Part shown: piece by piece, positions 44,607 to 57,305 of the stretch | Layout of the letters: every line of letters starts with the position of its first letter | Position numbering within the stretch: the stretch's first letter is position 1 | NCBI GenBank assembly: GCA_009746045.1 | Contig: RPFO01000213.1 | Location: 12,600,063-12,664,062, forward strand | Source of the DNA: Mesostigma viride | Lineage: Eukaryota > Streptophyta > Mesostigmatophyceae > Mesostigmatales > Mesostigmataceae | Direction of reading: 5' to 3' | DNA length: 64,000 nt | Position numbers and translations under genes: made by a program | Notes under the pieces: generated by a model | What the model saw: the letters and a program-made list of their open reading frames with translations, nothing else | Told to the model about the DNA's origin: nothing | The model's database searches: none

Positions 44607-45689
44607 AGCTGGTCACGTGCGTAACTTTGTCTATACTGCGTGGCAGCCGTAACCGTTTATACTGGCAAGTGCGTCTTAGAAAGGCGCATCGAATGCAAGT
44701 GGTCTGACCGAATTTGGGGCTCAGACGCAAAAGATCTGAACTCCGCCGTCAGCCATACCGCCGTCAGCCATTTTCGTGGCTTGAAGGCGCGCCATGCACC
44801 CGCGGACTATTCGGGATAGGCTAGCTACCTAGGCATGGATATGTTCTGATTCTGATTTGGCACGCCGCAAAGGTGAAGAACCATTTGCGTTCAGTGCCGG
44901 TCCGCGGAAAACGCGATCTGCAAATGAATTCAGGCCGGAATCGACCTCTCGCAACCCACTTTTGCTTACCATAGGACGGACGTCTCCTGATCCTAAGGCA
45001 TCGCCAGCTGACACCTACAGTCCAACCGCAAAAGTTCTCCTTTCCGGGGAGTGATGCAAGCCATTCGGATTTTGTACTAGATAAATCATTCGAGATCTGC
45101 GTTACCCATGTCGCCGCAATGGGCCCACGCCAGGGCAGCCCCCTGGCATGTCTGTCATCGGCTCCTGCGGCCGCCTCGCGATCGGCATCGCCTGATCCCA
45201 AACGCAGCCGCCCAGAAGAATTGCGCCCATGGACAGAAATGCGCTTCCGGCCTCAACCCTTCAAAGTCGACAATCACGATTGGACCAACATGTCCCCGAG
45301 CACTGCCCTGCATTGCATCTTCTACGGGGACTACACCTGGCTTTACGAGCTGACCCTCCATCTCCACGTACAGCATCGACCGTCTCATCTTCAAGGACGG
45401 CAAATGGCCGGTGCCCCCTCGCCTATGTGACAAACCACCCCCAACCACGCCGCCCCCCGCCTTCAGCACCTCTGCCTCTGCTCCCTTCTCATGCGCTCTA
45501 TCGATGCGAGACCTGGGCTCTATCCATCTCCGCACCCACACTCCACTCCATCCTTACGGAAGCCCTCCAGCAGCACGTGACTGATGATCAACCACAAGTG
45601 ACATGTGGACGCCCTCTGCGGGCTACTAAGACTAGCCCTAGCTTGTAATCATTGGTAGTCACCGACTGCCGCCATATGGCCTGAGCCAT

Positions 45690-46107
45690 ATGCCTAGAAT
45701 GTTTGCCTAGTTGAGCCACCATAGGCTAGCCACTGACGTGCACCGCTAACTAACGCACGGTACACAACCAGCCATAGCCCTAGGCCCCTACTGAGCCCTT
45801 CACTCTGCCCTTGTACAGCCGTACAAGCGGCGCCATGCTACGTCCTGCATGGGTATGATCAGCTAACTACTTGCCCACGCTCCATGCTATGATATGCTCA
45901 CACGGGTTTTATTGCACCCGGCCCACAGAACTTGCCGGATCGTCTATCGTGTCCGACGGCTGCTGTGGTATGCCTCTGGCATGTTCAAAGGAGAAAGGGG
46001 GGCTCTGCCCTTTCTTCCGGTTGTGCACCCACACTGGGATTAAATTAAGCACTCCGATGCTCGATCCGTGACTCCCTGCAACGGGCCGCACGAGTTTAAT
46101 CAATTAA
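45690..46107 (-). repeat. Inner right inverted arm
   Basis: This is the reverse complement of 42830-43185, with small indels. It ends at a TTAATTAA-rich border. Confidence 0.88.
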
Positions 46108-46384
46108 TTAACTAATCCTGCAGGTGGGGGATGTAAACTGCCACCACTCTGCCCGTGCACAAGTCGCACCTGCACGACCATCATGTATCCTACCTAACTT
46201 AGGCTAAAAGGCCCATGGCACTGATGGGGTGGAAGAGAACTATGGCTAGCTGGGCAATAGCTAGGGCCGGGCATCTCAGCAGACAGCAACTTTCTGCATG
46301 GGCAAAGCATGCCATGATGGCTAACTGAATGGCATCATCGGAGGTGGATCCCATCATAATTTAAATTAAATATAAATAACATGA

Positions 46385-46475
46385 CTCCGTTGGGAGATCA
46401 TGTAGTAGCACACATTGGCCCTAGTTGCTTGATGGACGTGGGCGAGCGAAGCCGCGAAACCTACTAACTAACTAC
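46385..46475 (-). repeat. Outer right inverted arm
   Basis: gagcgaagccgcgaaacc pairs with the left outer arm. The preceding gactccgttgggagatca resembles the arm start. Confidence 0.7.
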
Positions 46476-46736
46476 GGCTACTAACTCTAAACTAAGGCTA
46501 TAGAATCCTACTATAGCTACTCTACTCAGCAAAGCGCCCCTTCCTCCTGGGGCCGGGGGGGGGCTCAGTTGCCCACACGGGCTGGCGTGTGGGCCTGGAC
46601 AATGGTCTGCCTGATGCACCTCTTCTTGGCCTGCATATAGTAGTCGATCCAAGCAAGGGACGGAGGGAGGAAATGCGCTGTTCAAACTGGGTTGGGACCT
46701 GTCTAGGTCCGCCACTGCCGCATCTGATCTGTATAG

Positions 46737-47095
46737 CACTGAGTGTACATGCAAGGTACCAGCCATAGCCTTAGCTTATGTAGCTTTAATTAAGCATTAG
46801 TACAGCCAGCCATGCTACGCCCTGGCTATGCTCCGCTTGCTTGCCCACGCACCTGGCCATGATACGCTCATGGCGCGAATCTTATTGCACCCACGGAATT
46901 CAGTGCCCCGGATCGTCTATCGTTTGCGAAATTTGCTGCTGCATGTGGCATGCCTTGAGCAGTTGCAAGAGAAAGGCGGGGGGTCTCTGCCCGTTCTTCC
47001 TGTTGTGCATATGCATGCAGGGATGAAAAGCACTCTGGTCTCTGGTGCATGCTCCGTGACTCCCTTAACAGTTAACGGGAGCACAATTATAATTA
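46737..47095 (-). repeat. Additional copy of the inverted arm
   Basis: In the same orientation as 45690-46107 it contains gccatgctacgccctgg, ttgcccacgc, ccggatcgtctatcgt and gtgcatatgcatgcagg. It starts the degenerate second element. Confidence 0.8.
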
Positions 47096-47404
47096 TACAT
47101 GGCAGGTCTACCAACCGGTCGGGGTATGTATATTCCATCGATCCATAGGTTGGCAATATCTCCCGCGACGGCCTCTCCGTGATTTGGAAAAAGATTATAT
47201 GGACAAGGCCAAGTTGGCTCAGGTTATAGTAGGTAGAGGACAACGACCGGCCCCCTCCCGCAGTACGTGGGGAAGCGCCCGCGTGTTTGCAAACGCGGGA
47301 AGCATGCATGCTAGGCAAGACCCCTAGCTAAGGGCTAGGAAACAATAGATATGATACTAAAGAGTACTAGGCCGGATTGTTTTTGTACCTGGATAGAATA
47401 GACC

Positions 47405-49700
47405 TAGATCGAGCTTGATCTCTGAGCTTCTGGGGGTCTTGCCTTGTGCCTGCATGATGGCGGGTATTCCACCCACGTACAGGTCGATCGCCGTCGCTCA
47501 TGCTGCTGAGCGGGCGTCGATCAGGTCATGCGTCGTCCAGCATCCAGGGAGGTCGTGCATGCAACCTCTTCTTGCGACGAGAGAGGAACAGCCGCTTATC
47601 CGATCTGATATGGACTGATATAATTAATTAATTAATGGAGCTGAAGCCTATAGCTGTGAGCAGGACAGTGGCGGTGGGGGAGCCGCCTTGCATGTCGGCT
47701 GTGTGTGGCCGGTTACTGACCGGCGGTACGTGCCCACGCAGCTCTACGTCTGACCTGCCAGGCCCATGATGGGAGGGTAAGAAGCTTGCATGCTCTTGAG
47801 CTCGTCCACAAGCTAGAGTGGTTGCCGTCTCCCCGGCCGGCTGGCTCCTGCCCACATGTGCAGGGCCCGGGAAGGCGACGTGCATGCAGATTGCAGCACC
47901 ACTCGGCACCGGTTCGCGGCGGCCGCGGGCGCGATCGGTGGCCTCCCGTTCTTCCACCTGGCGGTGGGCTTGATCCGGCTCCTGGAGTTTCGTGGCGATG
48001 GCGCCCATGCATGGTCAAGGCGGTCGCTGACCGCAGCAAGACTGTCAGGACTCATAATAGGAGAGCGGCGGGACGGGTCGGCCATCGTACGGCCACCGTG
48101 GGTCGGGTCAGCGGCCGGGCTGCAATGGTACCGGTATACGTGGCCGGCCGTCTGCGCCGCGATCTTCATCCATGCAGCCGGACCTGCGTACCCAGGGCCT
48201 CGGTGTGCCGGACCGTGGGCGGTGATGGCTTAAATTACTTCTTGCCGTTAGCAGGCCGGCCCTTGCCTTCCACCTGGTAATTGGGGCGAGATCTCGAGTA
48301 TAGGGCAGCACTGCATGATAAATTAATTAATAAACATGCCGGCGCTCCCGGTGGAGAGTCACGGTCCGTCACGGAGCACAATAATACAGAGTTAAAGTGC
48401 TTGCACACTTAGAGCTGGGAAGGGGGCAGAGATCGACATGCACCCCGGTCTTCGCTCATATGAGACCGGATCGAGGCAAGCCACAGCTGCAATCTAAACT
48501 ACTCACGATCGAGGAGAGTCTGCATCATTGGCATAACTGTGGGTGCACTAATGCTGAAATGTGCGTGGGTGACATATGGCGGGGCGCAACGGAAACTGGA
48601 GGCGGAAGTGTGCAGGTAGACATGCGTCATGCTTGTGCATAGGCTGAACTAACTAAAGGTAGCCAGTAGTATGCGCGGAGCCATCACGACGACGCGTACG
48701 GCGCTCTGAATTGGCCTGCAGCAATGATGCGCACTGCAGAATCCTGCACCGCGGTCTGCAGCGCGCAGTGAGCTGAGGTTGAAGCTTCATGGGCCGGCGA
48801 TCGAACTTGGTTTCCGCATTGGAGACTTTAATTGGCCTCCACCGGCCGTGTTGAGCGCCATATGGTCAGCCGGATGTCATCTTCTCAGCCAGCGGCCAGG
48901 TCACGTGCTCCTCCAGCGACAAGCACTGCGCGCGGTCGTCGTACGTCCTTGCAGAGGAGGGAGCCGGTTATTGAACCATTGGCAAAATTGGCTGCCGGCA
49001 CTGGGTTTCCTGAGGAGCTTTAAGCGGAAAGGGCGATTTCGTTGCAGCTCGTGAGCTGAAATAAGCTGCAGCTTATTTATAGTTATATATTCGATCATGA
49101 TCGAATATATAGCTTGGCGGTGGACGATCGGCCCTGCTGGCTTGATAGTGAACTGTGTTACATCGCGGCTTTGGCTTTGGGCCCGCGGAAGTCCCGAAGA
49201 TCATATACAATGCCTTCCTGTGCTTGCTGAATTTGTGATGTGACAGCAGTACATTCTTCCGCGGTCAGGCTTAGCCAGCTGGCGATGGAAAAGTAGCGGT
49301 GGCAGGGGTGGCAGCAACTCCCGTTTGTAGTGAGCGGCATGCAGGGTTTCTTGGGCTCGGGAGAGGCCGATTGGCGATGGGTTGGCGGGTAATCCGGGCT
49401 GCGCTCAGATGGCTAGCTCGAGAACAATGGCGAGTGGGACTTGGGCTGGGAGCCGGAAAGCTCGTTTTGCAGACCCCTGGCGTTTAGCTTTTGGGGAAGT
49501 CACAGCCGGGATCGTGTCACGTGCGTGACTTTTCCGATATATTGCATTTCCGAGTCGTAACAGGTTATATACTGGCGGGTGCGTCTTGAAAAGGCGCATC
49601 GAATATGCAAGTCACTTGACCGGGTCTGAATGAATTTGGGGCTCAGACATAACAGTTCTGAGCTCCGCTGTCAGCTGAAATTGCGGGTCACGTGGTCGGT
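47405..49700 (-). pseudogene. Degenerate second copy of the ORF1-like gene, interrupted by an arm copy
   Basis: Blocks matching 43310-44760 appear in the same order: 47428-47600 (matching 43305-43450), 47755-48010 (matching 43545-43725), 48110-48290 (matching 43790-43930), 48780-48960 (matching 43980-44150), 49300-49700 (matching 44450-44730). Many short insertions destroy the frame. An arm copy (48335-48680) is inserted in the middle. Confidence 0.85.
48335..48685 (+). repeat. Arm copy inserted in the ORF1-like pseudogene
   Basis: It is most similar to 10355-10735 (shared ctaatgctgaaatgtgcgtg and ggtagcc). Compared with that copy it has extra GATC and CATG-rich insertions. Confidence 0.85.
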
Positions 49701-49888
49701 CCACGGCATTAAAGCATATAGCGATCATGTGCAGTAGGGCTGCCCCTTGGTCCAGTGGCCACATATAGGCTTGCATGGGGCTCATGCAATTAGAGGCACC
49801 GGGTTGGGAGACTGATATAAAGGCCTCTCCCGGAGCCTGATCGAGGGTTTGTAGGGGCATACCCAGGGTTCACCCACAAAACCGGACC

Positions 49889-50179
49889 ATGTACCTAGCT
49901 CGATCCCCACATCCGGTGCTTGAAGATGCAGGGCTTCTGGGACTATCCGTACTCCGCGCCCGCATGATTGACAAGGAGAAATGGGCTGCCATCTGCGATA
50001 AGCACCTACCCGAGGGGTATGCTCCTGTTTTCTCCCCACGGGCCCCGCGGCCCATTGCTAGCCAGGGTAGAAGTCCGCAGGTGGAGGTTATTGGTCCTGA
50101 GGATAGCCGCTACACTACCGCCTCGTCTGCCCATTACAGTATAGAGGACAGCTCGGATGAGGATTACATCCCCATCTAG
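49889..50179 (+). CDS. Short ORF of a dispersed element, C-terminal DEDYIPI
   Basis: 96-codon frame, not recognised. It has an acidic Ser-rich end (SSDEDYIPI). The DNA of its last 75 bases recurs in DEG5 intron 8 (9805-9880), and the homology continues into the downstream non-coding part. This suggests the 3' end of a dispersed element rather than a host gene. It is divergent from the ORF1-like pseudogene. Confidence 0.35.
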   Translation: MYLARSPHPVLEDAGLLGLSVLRARMIDKEKWAAICDKHLPEGYAPVFSPRAPRPIASQGRSPQVEVIGPEDSRYTTASSAHYSIEDSSDEDYIPI

Positions 50180-50352
50180 TGCTTAACGGTTGGGGGATGA
50201 TGCAGACGATATTTGTTTAAACTTTTGTGTAATTATTTTTCTAATGAGATTAGCATAGTACTCTATAAGATTCTATAGGATTAGCATAGTACTCTCATAT
50301 TATAATACTCTAGAAGACTCTATAGGATTAGCATGCCTTTGTGCATGACACG

Positions 50353-50356
50353 CAAG

Positions 50357-50440
<84 letters not shown>
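50353..50440 (+). repeat. (ACTT)n array, about 21 copies
   Basis: It follows the element 3' flank described above and looks like a simple-repeat tail of a non-LTR element. The sequence just beyond (50446-50490) recurs near 41157 and 58734. Confidence 0.95.
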
Positions 50441-50850
50441 TACGTATACATCCGCGGACCATTGTGGCTCGCGAGCCTGCTATTATCTTATCTGTGAAGT
50501 ACGTCATCCGTTCGTCCATCAGATATCTAGCTATACGATGCGCTAGTGAGATCACGGCTTGCATGCAAAGTAGCATGCTGCATGAGCTTGTACGTACCGT
50601 ACTATTCACAACAAGACAGTGAAACATCGGTTTAGAGTAATTTCTATATCGATCAGTATGTTAACAGCTGCTCACACAGTTATGCACTGCATACTAAGGG
50701 GCAGCTAGCCATAGCTTTCATGAATGATGTCTTATTATTCACATTCTTAAAGGCATGATCTGTGGGCGCCGCTTCTTGCTGTGCCATGCACAGCGTGTTT
50801 GCCGCACCATCTATGTTATTTAAACATGCAGCATGTACTGTCCTAGGCTA

Positions 50851-53800
50851 TTAGCTCCTCGATTCCTGCAGGTTGTCCTCCTGGGCCATCTTCCACAAGG
50901 CCCGCCTTATCCTGGACACATGGGACCGCGTGACCGGCATGCACTCCTCATCACCCCCACCCCCACCGCCACCCGGCCCAACCCGACCACCCCCACCCCC
51001 ATCCCCAGACTCAACACCAACACCACCCTGACCACCCCCACCCTGACCATCACCCTCGGAAGAATCTACCTCCTCTGCTCCATCCAGGGCCCCTGCCCCC
51101 AGCCGGACCGCCTCCCGGCACGCCCGTAACAGCGCACGCGTCGCCACCTGGCAGTCCGGCCCCCGCATCCCCGCCGCCCGCATCTCCCGCAGGTAGGCCA
51201 GGGACACCTGGAGCTGTCCGGCGGCCGCACACGCCGTGACCACCGCCGTGTACGCGACCACGTTGGGCGGCGCCAGCTGGTGGCGCGGGGCGGGGTCGTC
51301 CTCGTCAGGTCTAGTCCACCCGCCCGGCCCGTCGCCGATGTCCTCGATGCCTTCCTTTGGCACATGGGTATATAGCGGCGGCTGCAAGTTTTTCTTCGGC
51401 GGCTGCAGGTTTTTCTTCGGCGGCTGCAGGTTTTTCTTCGGCGGCTGCAGGTTTTTCAAGCTGTGTGGTTGCGGCTTTGTCAAAGGTGGATGTGAGGTTG
51501 TTGAAGGCGGTCGCAAGCTCTTACTGGGCGGCTCTCTTGTCATCGGCTGTCGGTGAGCTGCTGGCGGGGAGGATGGCCGGTCCCCGTCGCTGGTATTAGG
51601 TATGCTGCCATTGGCATTCGCGAGCCATCCACCCCCCGAGTCGACCCTTCCAGCAACCATCTCCTCCTGGCTTGCGCTATTTCTTGGTTCCCTGCTCGTG
51701 AGCAGGGAAGCTTGGGTATATCCTCTGGCATTGTTGGCTTCGACATCGCTGTCTGGCAGGCGATCGAATGGATCCTGTCCAGCACTGACTACCCTCATGG
51801 GGTGCTGCCGCCCTTGTCGCTGGGGACTGTCTGCTTCTTGTGATGCGGCTGCAGTGGTGACAGTGCCAGGTGCCATCCCCGCGCGTGCCTTGAGCTCCTC
51901 GAACGTCTCCACAGCGCGCCGCCATTGGCCGCCCTTGCCGTACGCGCTGATCATGCTGGCGTAGGTAACCACCGTGGGGGACACGGCGCCCCCGCCCCCT
52001 GACCGCAGCCGCTCGAACAGCGCCTCGGCCTGCTGCCACTCGCCACGGTCCTCCAGCGCCGCCAGTACCAGGTTGTATCTGGGGGGCGGGGGGGGGAGGA
52101 ATCGTGTGTATGGTGGGCGACAGCAGCATGTTTTGTTACGGCAGGCACCCGGTTGCCGGGGTTAGGTAGGGCATGCAAGGATGATTGGGACTATGGTAGA
52201 GAGGCCTAAAAACCCTCCGGCTCCGGGAGAGGACTTTATATTTTCCCAAACCTGCGCCTCGAAATGCATTCCAAGCCTATCTGTGGGCTCTGGACCACGG
52301 GGCAGCCTCGCTGCAACCAGCACGCTTTTGCTATACTGAAGCTTTATTGCACCCACAATTGTGCCCGCACCATGATGCGGAGAGAGCGCTCTGTGGCCTG
52401 CCCACTTGAGGCAGTGATAGAAGCTAGGGCGCCCTCCCTCCTTCTCATTGTGTAGATGGGTTGAAGGTTCCTTTATTGGTACCCACGTGACGCAGTCTAC
52501 GTGATCGTCGATTAACTAATTAAATGGTAGAGAGAAAAAGGTAGCTACAGGCTCCTTTCTTGGTAGCTACGGGTTCTTTTATTGGTACCCACGTGACGCA
52601 GTCTACGTGATAGTTAATTAATTAATTAAATGATACAGAGAAAAAGGTACCTACACTTACTGAAAGCACCCGGTTGTTGCTGCAACAGGTTGTAAGAGAG
52701 AGATTGTGGCAACGGGGCCCCCCTTGAACCAGCTCACATAGCGAGATTCTGGGACGGAAAGCAAGAATGGCCACCCAGGGCTACCATGCGAGACGACTTT
52801 TACAGCTTCTCACGTCACGATGTTCTGGGGCACACAGGCAAAGGGGTCGCTATATTGGGTCACTGTTACACAGTGTTTGCGCTCCGACTCACGTCACAAT
52901 GTTCTGGGGCACCCGCGCCTGTGCAAGTGTCTTTATCAGCATCAGCGCGCGCGCCAGCTGTCCGCCCTCCAGTAGCGCCAGGATCACGTTGTTGACGGTG
53001 ACGACGTTGGGCGTGAGGCCGACCCACTGGCGGTTGGTTAGTTAAGAAACGCACAGGGGGAAGACGCAGCAGAATCCAAAACACTTCCGTCAGCACGCAT
53101 GAGCCAGCATTTGTGTCAAGAGCCGGCATTTGTGTCAAGAGCCGGCATTTGTGTCAAGAGCCGGCATTTGTGCCAGCATTTGTGTCAAGAGCCGTTGATG
53201 CTCATGGTGATGACATTGGGCGTGAGCCAAAACACCACTGGTGAACGGTTAACCCATGGTCCGCTAGGCCTTTTTTGGCACTTTTTTACCCCTGAAAATG
53301 AAAAAAATCATAACTCATAGACTACAACTCCAAATACCCTCAACCCAGGTGCCAGGAATATCTACACTTCAAGGGCTTTCAGAATATGCAATAACATCTT
53401 GAGTCCAGCAAGTAGTTTGGAAAATATTAGCTGTCAAAGTTGTCTAAAAGACGATCTTTTTCAGGCAAGAAAAAGTGAACCTACCCCTATAATCCAGGGC
53501 AGGGTTTCAAACATCATTTTAATGATTGGATAATTTCAATTGATAGTCCAGGGGTCCCCAACCAAGGGGGGTGCACTCAGAAATGCATTCTGACCATGGC
53601 ACCACGCTCATATTGACACATGGGTATGCCGTCAATACGCGCTTGTAAACAGGTCTTTATGGCATGCAACACAAATATGCAGTATAACAAGCAACAAAAG
53701 ACAGCCAAAAGTGCTGGAATACAAACACGTTGCCTACCTGCACTAACGGAATGATATACTCCAAAGACATGCCACAAACTGGGCACTTTCAGGGCTAATA

Positions 53801-56800
53801 CCACCCTCTACAGCAGGTATGGAAGCTTGCTGAACGGTGCACTAATCAACTCGTGAAATGTAATGGATGGAAGACGTATTCCGCTGCAAACAACACGCAA
53901 AAACGTGGCCGTACCTGGCTCGATCACGACCTTTCCGGATTCTGCTGGCCGGGACCCTCATATCTCACACATACTAATGCTATACAGGCATAGGCCGCCA
54001 TATCCTCATCATGCATGCATCTGCCATGATTACCAGGTTGATGCTCCGTGCATAGATGGCCTATAAACGCATCCGCAGGCCCAGGAAATGGTGCAGCGGA
54101 TGTCCCGTAATAAACAGGATGCTCGGGCTGGCGCAGACTGCCCCGCCATAAGGAGAAAATCGAAAGGCGATACGCTATGGCCCATCTGGCACTGACGACC
54201 AAGAAGGCAGTATTTTCCCACCTGTATTTTCCCAATCCTGAAAATCTGGCCATGCCTGACTTACGAAAATCACGCATCACCATTCTGAGCAACATTCTGA
54301 ACCGTTTCTAGCCGCGAGACGCAAAATTTCCTTGCTAACGGCACGTTGGCAGCCATATCTCGTTACGCGCGCGCGCGAGTGAAAATTTCCCGCCAAAGTC
54401 ACGTGATAATTTCCTTTCCTGGGCTATATTTTACAGGCTATGGCGAATTACCCCCCCAACCCTATACTTTTTCTGAATGCTCACGAGTTCCTGGACACGT
54501 TGGACCACTTGCTGCCGTCACATCTGGCGCGGCGCTCCCGGAAATTCGCGAAATGTGACGGGTACCAAAACTGGGTGCTGTAGCACCCAGTTTACGGACT
54601 ATGGGTTAAGGGTAAGTATGCACCGGTGGTTGGTCTGCACTGGTGGTGAACGGCCGGTGGCTGGTACGTGTCCAGCGGGCAGGGGTCCAGTGGAGCATTG
54701 ATGGACATGACGGTACTGTATAGTGACAACGTATAGTGACTGTACAGTGTGTTCTTGATTGTGACCGTGTTGGGGGTAAGGACAGCTCAGCTATATAATA
54801 CTATATAATACTGGTAGGCTGTTGTAACAGTTAGAACGCAGCAGGCAGGATTCCAGACATGTATAATTAGAGTGCACCAGGCAGGGTTCTGATACAAGCA
54901 GATTCCTTCGATTGAAGCAGGAAGAGTTCCGGTAAAGCATCATCAGCATGCAGGAGGAAGAGTTCCAGTACAGCATCATCAGCACGCAGGAGGCACGGAT
55001 CCAGTACAGCATCATCAGCACGCAGGAGGCACGGATCCAGTACAGCATCATCAGCATGCGGGAGGCACGGATCCAGTACAGCATCATCAGCACGCAGAAG
55101 GTATGAATCCAGTATAGCATCATCAGCACGCAGGAGGTACGGATCCAGTATAGCATCATCAGCATGCGGGAGGAAGGGACCCAGTGGAGCCTTACCCCAG
55201 CTGCATCTGCTTCAACAGGAACATCTCATCCCCCCCCCAAAAAAACCTACCTGCATCTGCTCGAATAGGGACAGCGCCTGCGCCCACTTCCCCACCCGCC
55301 CAAGCCCCGCGATCAGCCCCGCGTACGTGAACAGGTTGGGCAGCACGCCGCGCCGCGACATCTCACGGAACACCTCGAGCGCCCGCTCCCACTCGCCCGC
55401 CTTGTCCAGGCCAGAGATGAGGCTGCTGTACGTGACCGTGTTGGGAGCCACGCCATGCAGCGGCATGCTCTGCGGGCCACCCACACAGAAAACGAAGAAA
55501 TAATGAAACATAGGGGTCGTGGGATCCAAGAGGTAACGTAAGGCTGCTGTACGTCACCGAGCTGGGTGGCACGCTGCGGAGGGGCATGCTCTGCGGGCAC
55601 CCATAACGAGGATGCAGCCGAGTGTCTTTGTTAGAGTCGGGGTGATGAGTGCACAACTTGACATAGTAGCGGAGGCTGGCCACGCATGATGCAGCGGCAT
55701 GCCCTTGTAAGAGAGGCCGCACTTGGAAGAGAAACACTTCATTAATTTCATTCGTATCTTAATTTTAAGTTGTAAAAATTTAAATGAAGTAAAAGTATAG
55801 CCCTGCATATTCGAGAGGTAATCCAATGAAGTCACTACAGGACTTAGGTGGGCATGAAACCAAGCGCTGCAGCGGTATGCTGTGTGGACGCCAGGCAAGA
55901 CCTGAGAACCTAAGACACTGTACAAGGAACCGGTATTGTAAGTAAGTAAACGCGTGAACATGCACTGAAGGCATGCCACGGTGAACCCGATTGGGTACTT
56001 TTATACGCGGATACTTCACCCGCGAAGGCATGTGGCGCGACTCAAGCTCGCCCAGGCCTGGAGTCACAGGCAACTCCGCGTCATCCGGACTATCCAAGAT
56101 GACTGTACGCTCGGCCATGATGACGGCATAGGTAGACGAGTCAAGGCTCTACTGCGGTACCGAAGTCAGCTGAAAAGAGCTGGTGTATGAGCCTATGAGG
56201 CATGCTTCTTTTCCCACTACTGTTAAGACCACAGCAAGGCACAGCGCACGATAAGGGGTACTTACATACGCGGTACTTTTACATAGATCATACTTTACAT
56301 AGGCACTTACATAGATCATATTTAACATAGGTACTTACATAGATCATATTTAACATAGGTACTTACATAGATCATATTTAACATAGGTACTTACATAGAT
56401 CATGCTTTACATAGGTACTTCCATAGATCATACTTTACATAGGTACTTCCATAGTTCATACTTTACATAGGTACTTACATAGATCATACTTTACATAGGT
56501 ACTTACATAGATCATACCTTCCATCATGCTACTATACCATATGGATATGTAAGACTATACGATCGAGTCGTCCAAACATGAGCGTCCAAAGGGGGATCAG
56601 TGCGATAGAGTCGTCCAAACATGAGTGTCCAAAGGGCAGTTGCTACCGGCCACCTGCACCGGTGGGTGGTAGCATCTGCACCGGAAGCCGTATGCACAAG
56701 AGGCCCAGGTCTGCACAGGTGCCATCAACAGGATGTGAACGCGGCCCACCCACCGACACCCTCTTGCCACGGCATGCGCACTTCCTAAATCACCCGCATC

Positions 56801-57260
56801 CCCCTGCACCGTGCATTCTCAGTGGTGGAAAAGCGAGCATTGCCTGTAGTTTAGAGGGTACAGGCATGGTCCGCGGGCCAACACCCGCCCACACACAAGG
56901 TACATCCCAACCCACCTGCACGAGCGCACACAAAGCACACTTCACCTGCACCCGCTTCGCACGACTTGCCCTGCCTTGTCATGCGCAGTATGTATGTGAG
57001 TGCGTGTGGTGACAGCACGGGCAAGGTCCGTGGCCACCACCCACCTGCACCAGCGCGCACGCCTCGCGCCACTGCCCCGCCTTGACGTACACGTTCACCA
57101 TCACGTTATAGGTGAGCGCGTTGGGGGCCACGCCGCACGCGCGCATGCGGTGAAACAACAGCTCTGCCCGCCGCCACTCCCCCGCACGGCACAGGCAGTT
57201 GATGACCGACGTGAACGAGATGGTGTCTGGGTGGAGGGATGGCTGCTGCTGTCGTTGTTT

Positions 57261-57305
<45 letters not shown>

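Larger units (their letters stand above)
42586..46505. mobile_element. Inverted-repeat element encoding an L1-ORF1p-like protein
   Basis: Two nested pairs of inverted arms enclose one intact gene: outer arms near 42590-42660 and 46385-46475 (shared tttcgcggcttcgctc and tccatcaagca), inner arms 42830-43185 and 45690-46107. TTAA/AATT runs lie at the arm borders. No reverse transcriptase, endonuclease or DDE transposase is visible inside, so the element looks non-autonomous, or is a composite of a retrotransposon ORF1 trapped between inverted copies of another repeat. The interval 44620-45690 has only short frames, the best a plus-strand one at 45119-45430 with no recognised family. Confidence 0.65.

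Noticed and set aside
45119-45430. Plus-strand ORF of 103 codons in the inverted-repeat element
   Set aside because: Composition is plausible for coding, but there is no recognised family and no matching open frame in the second copy; mentioned only as part of the element.
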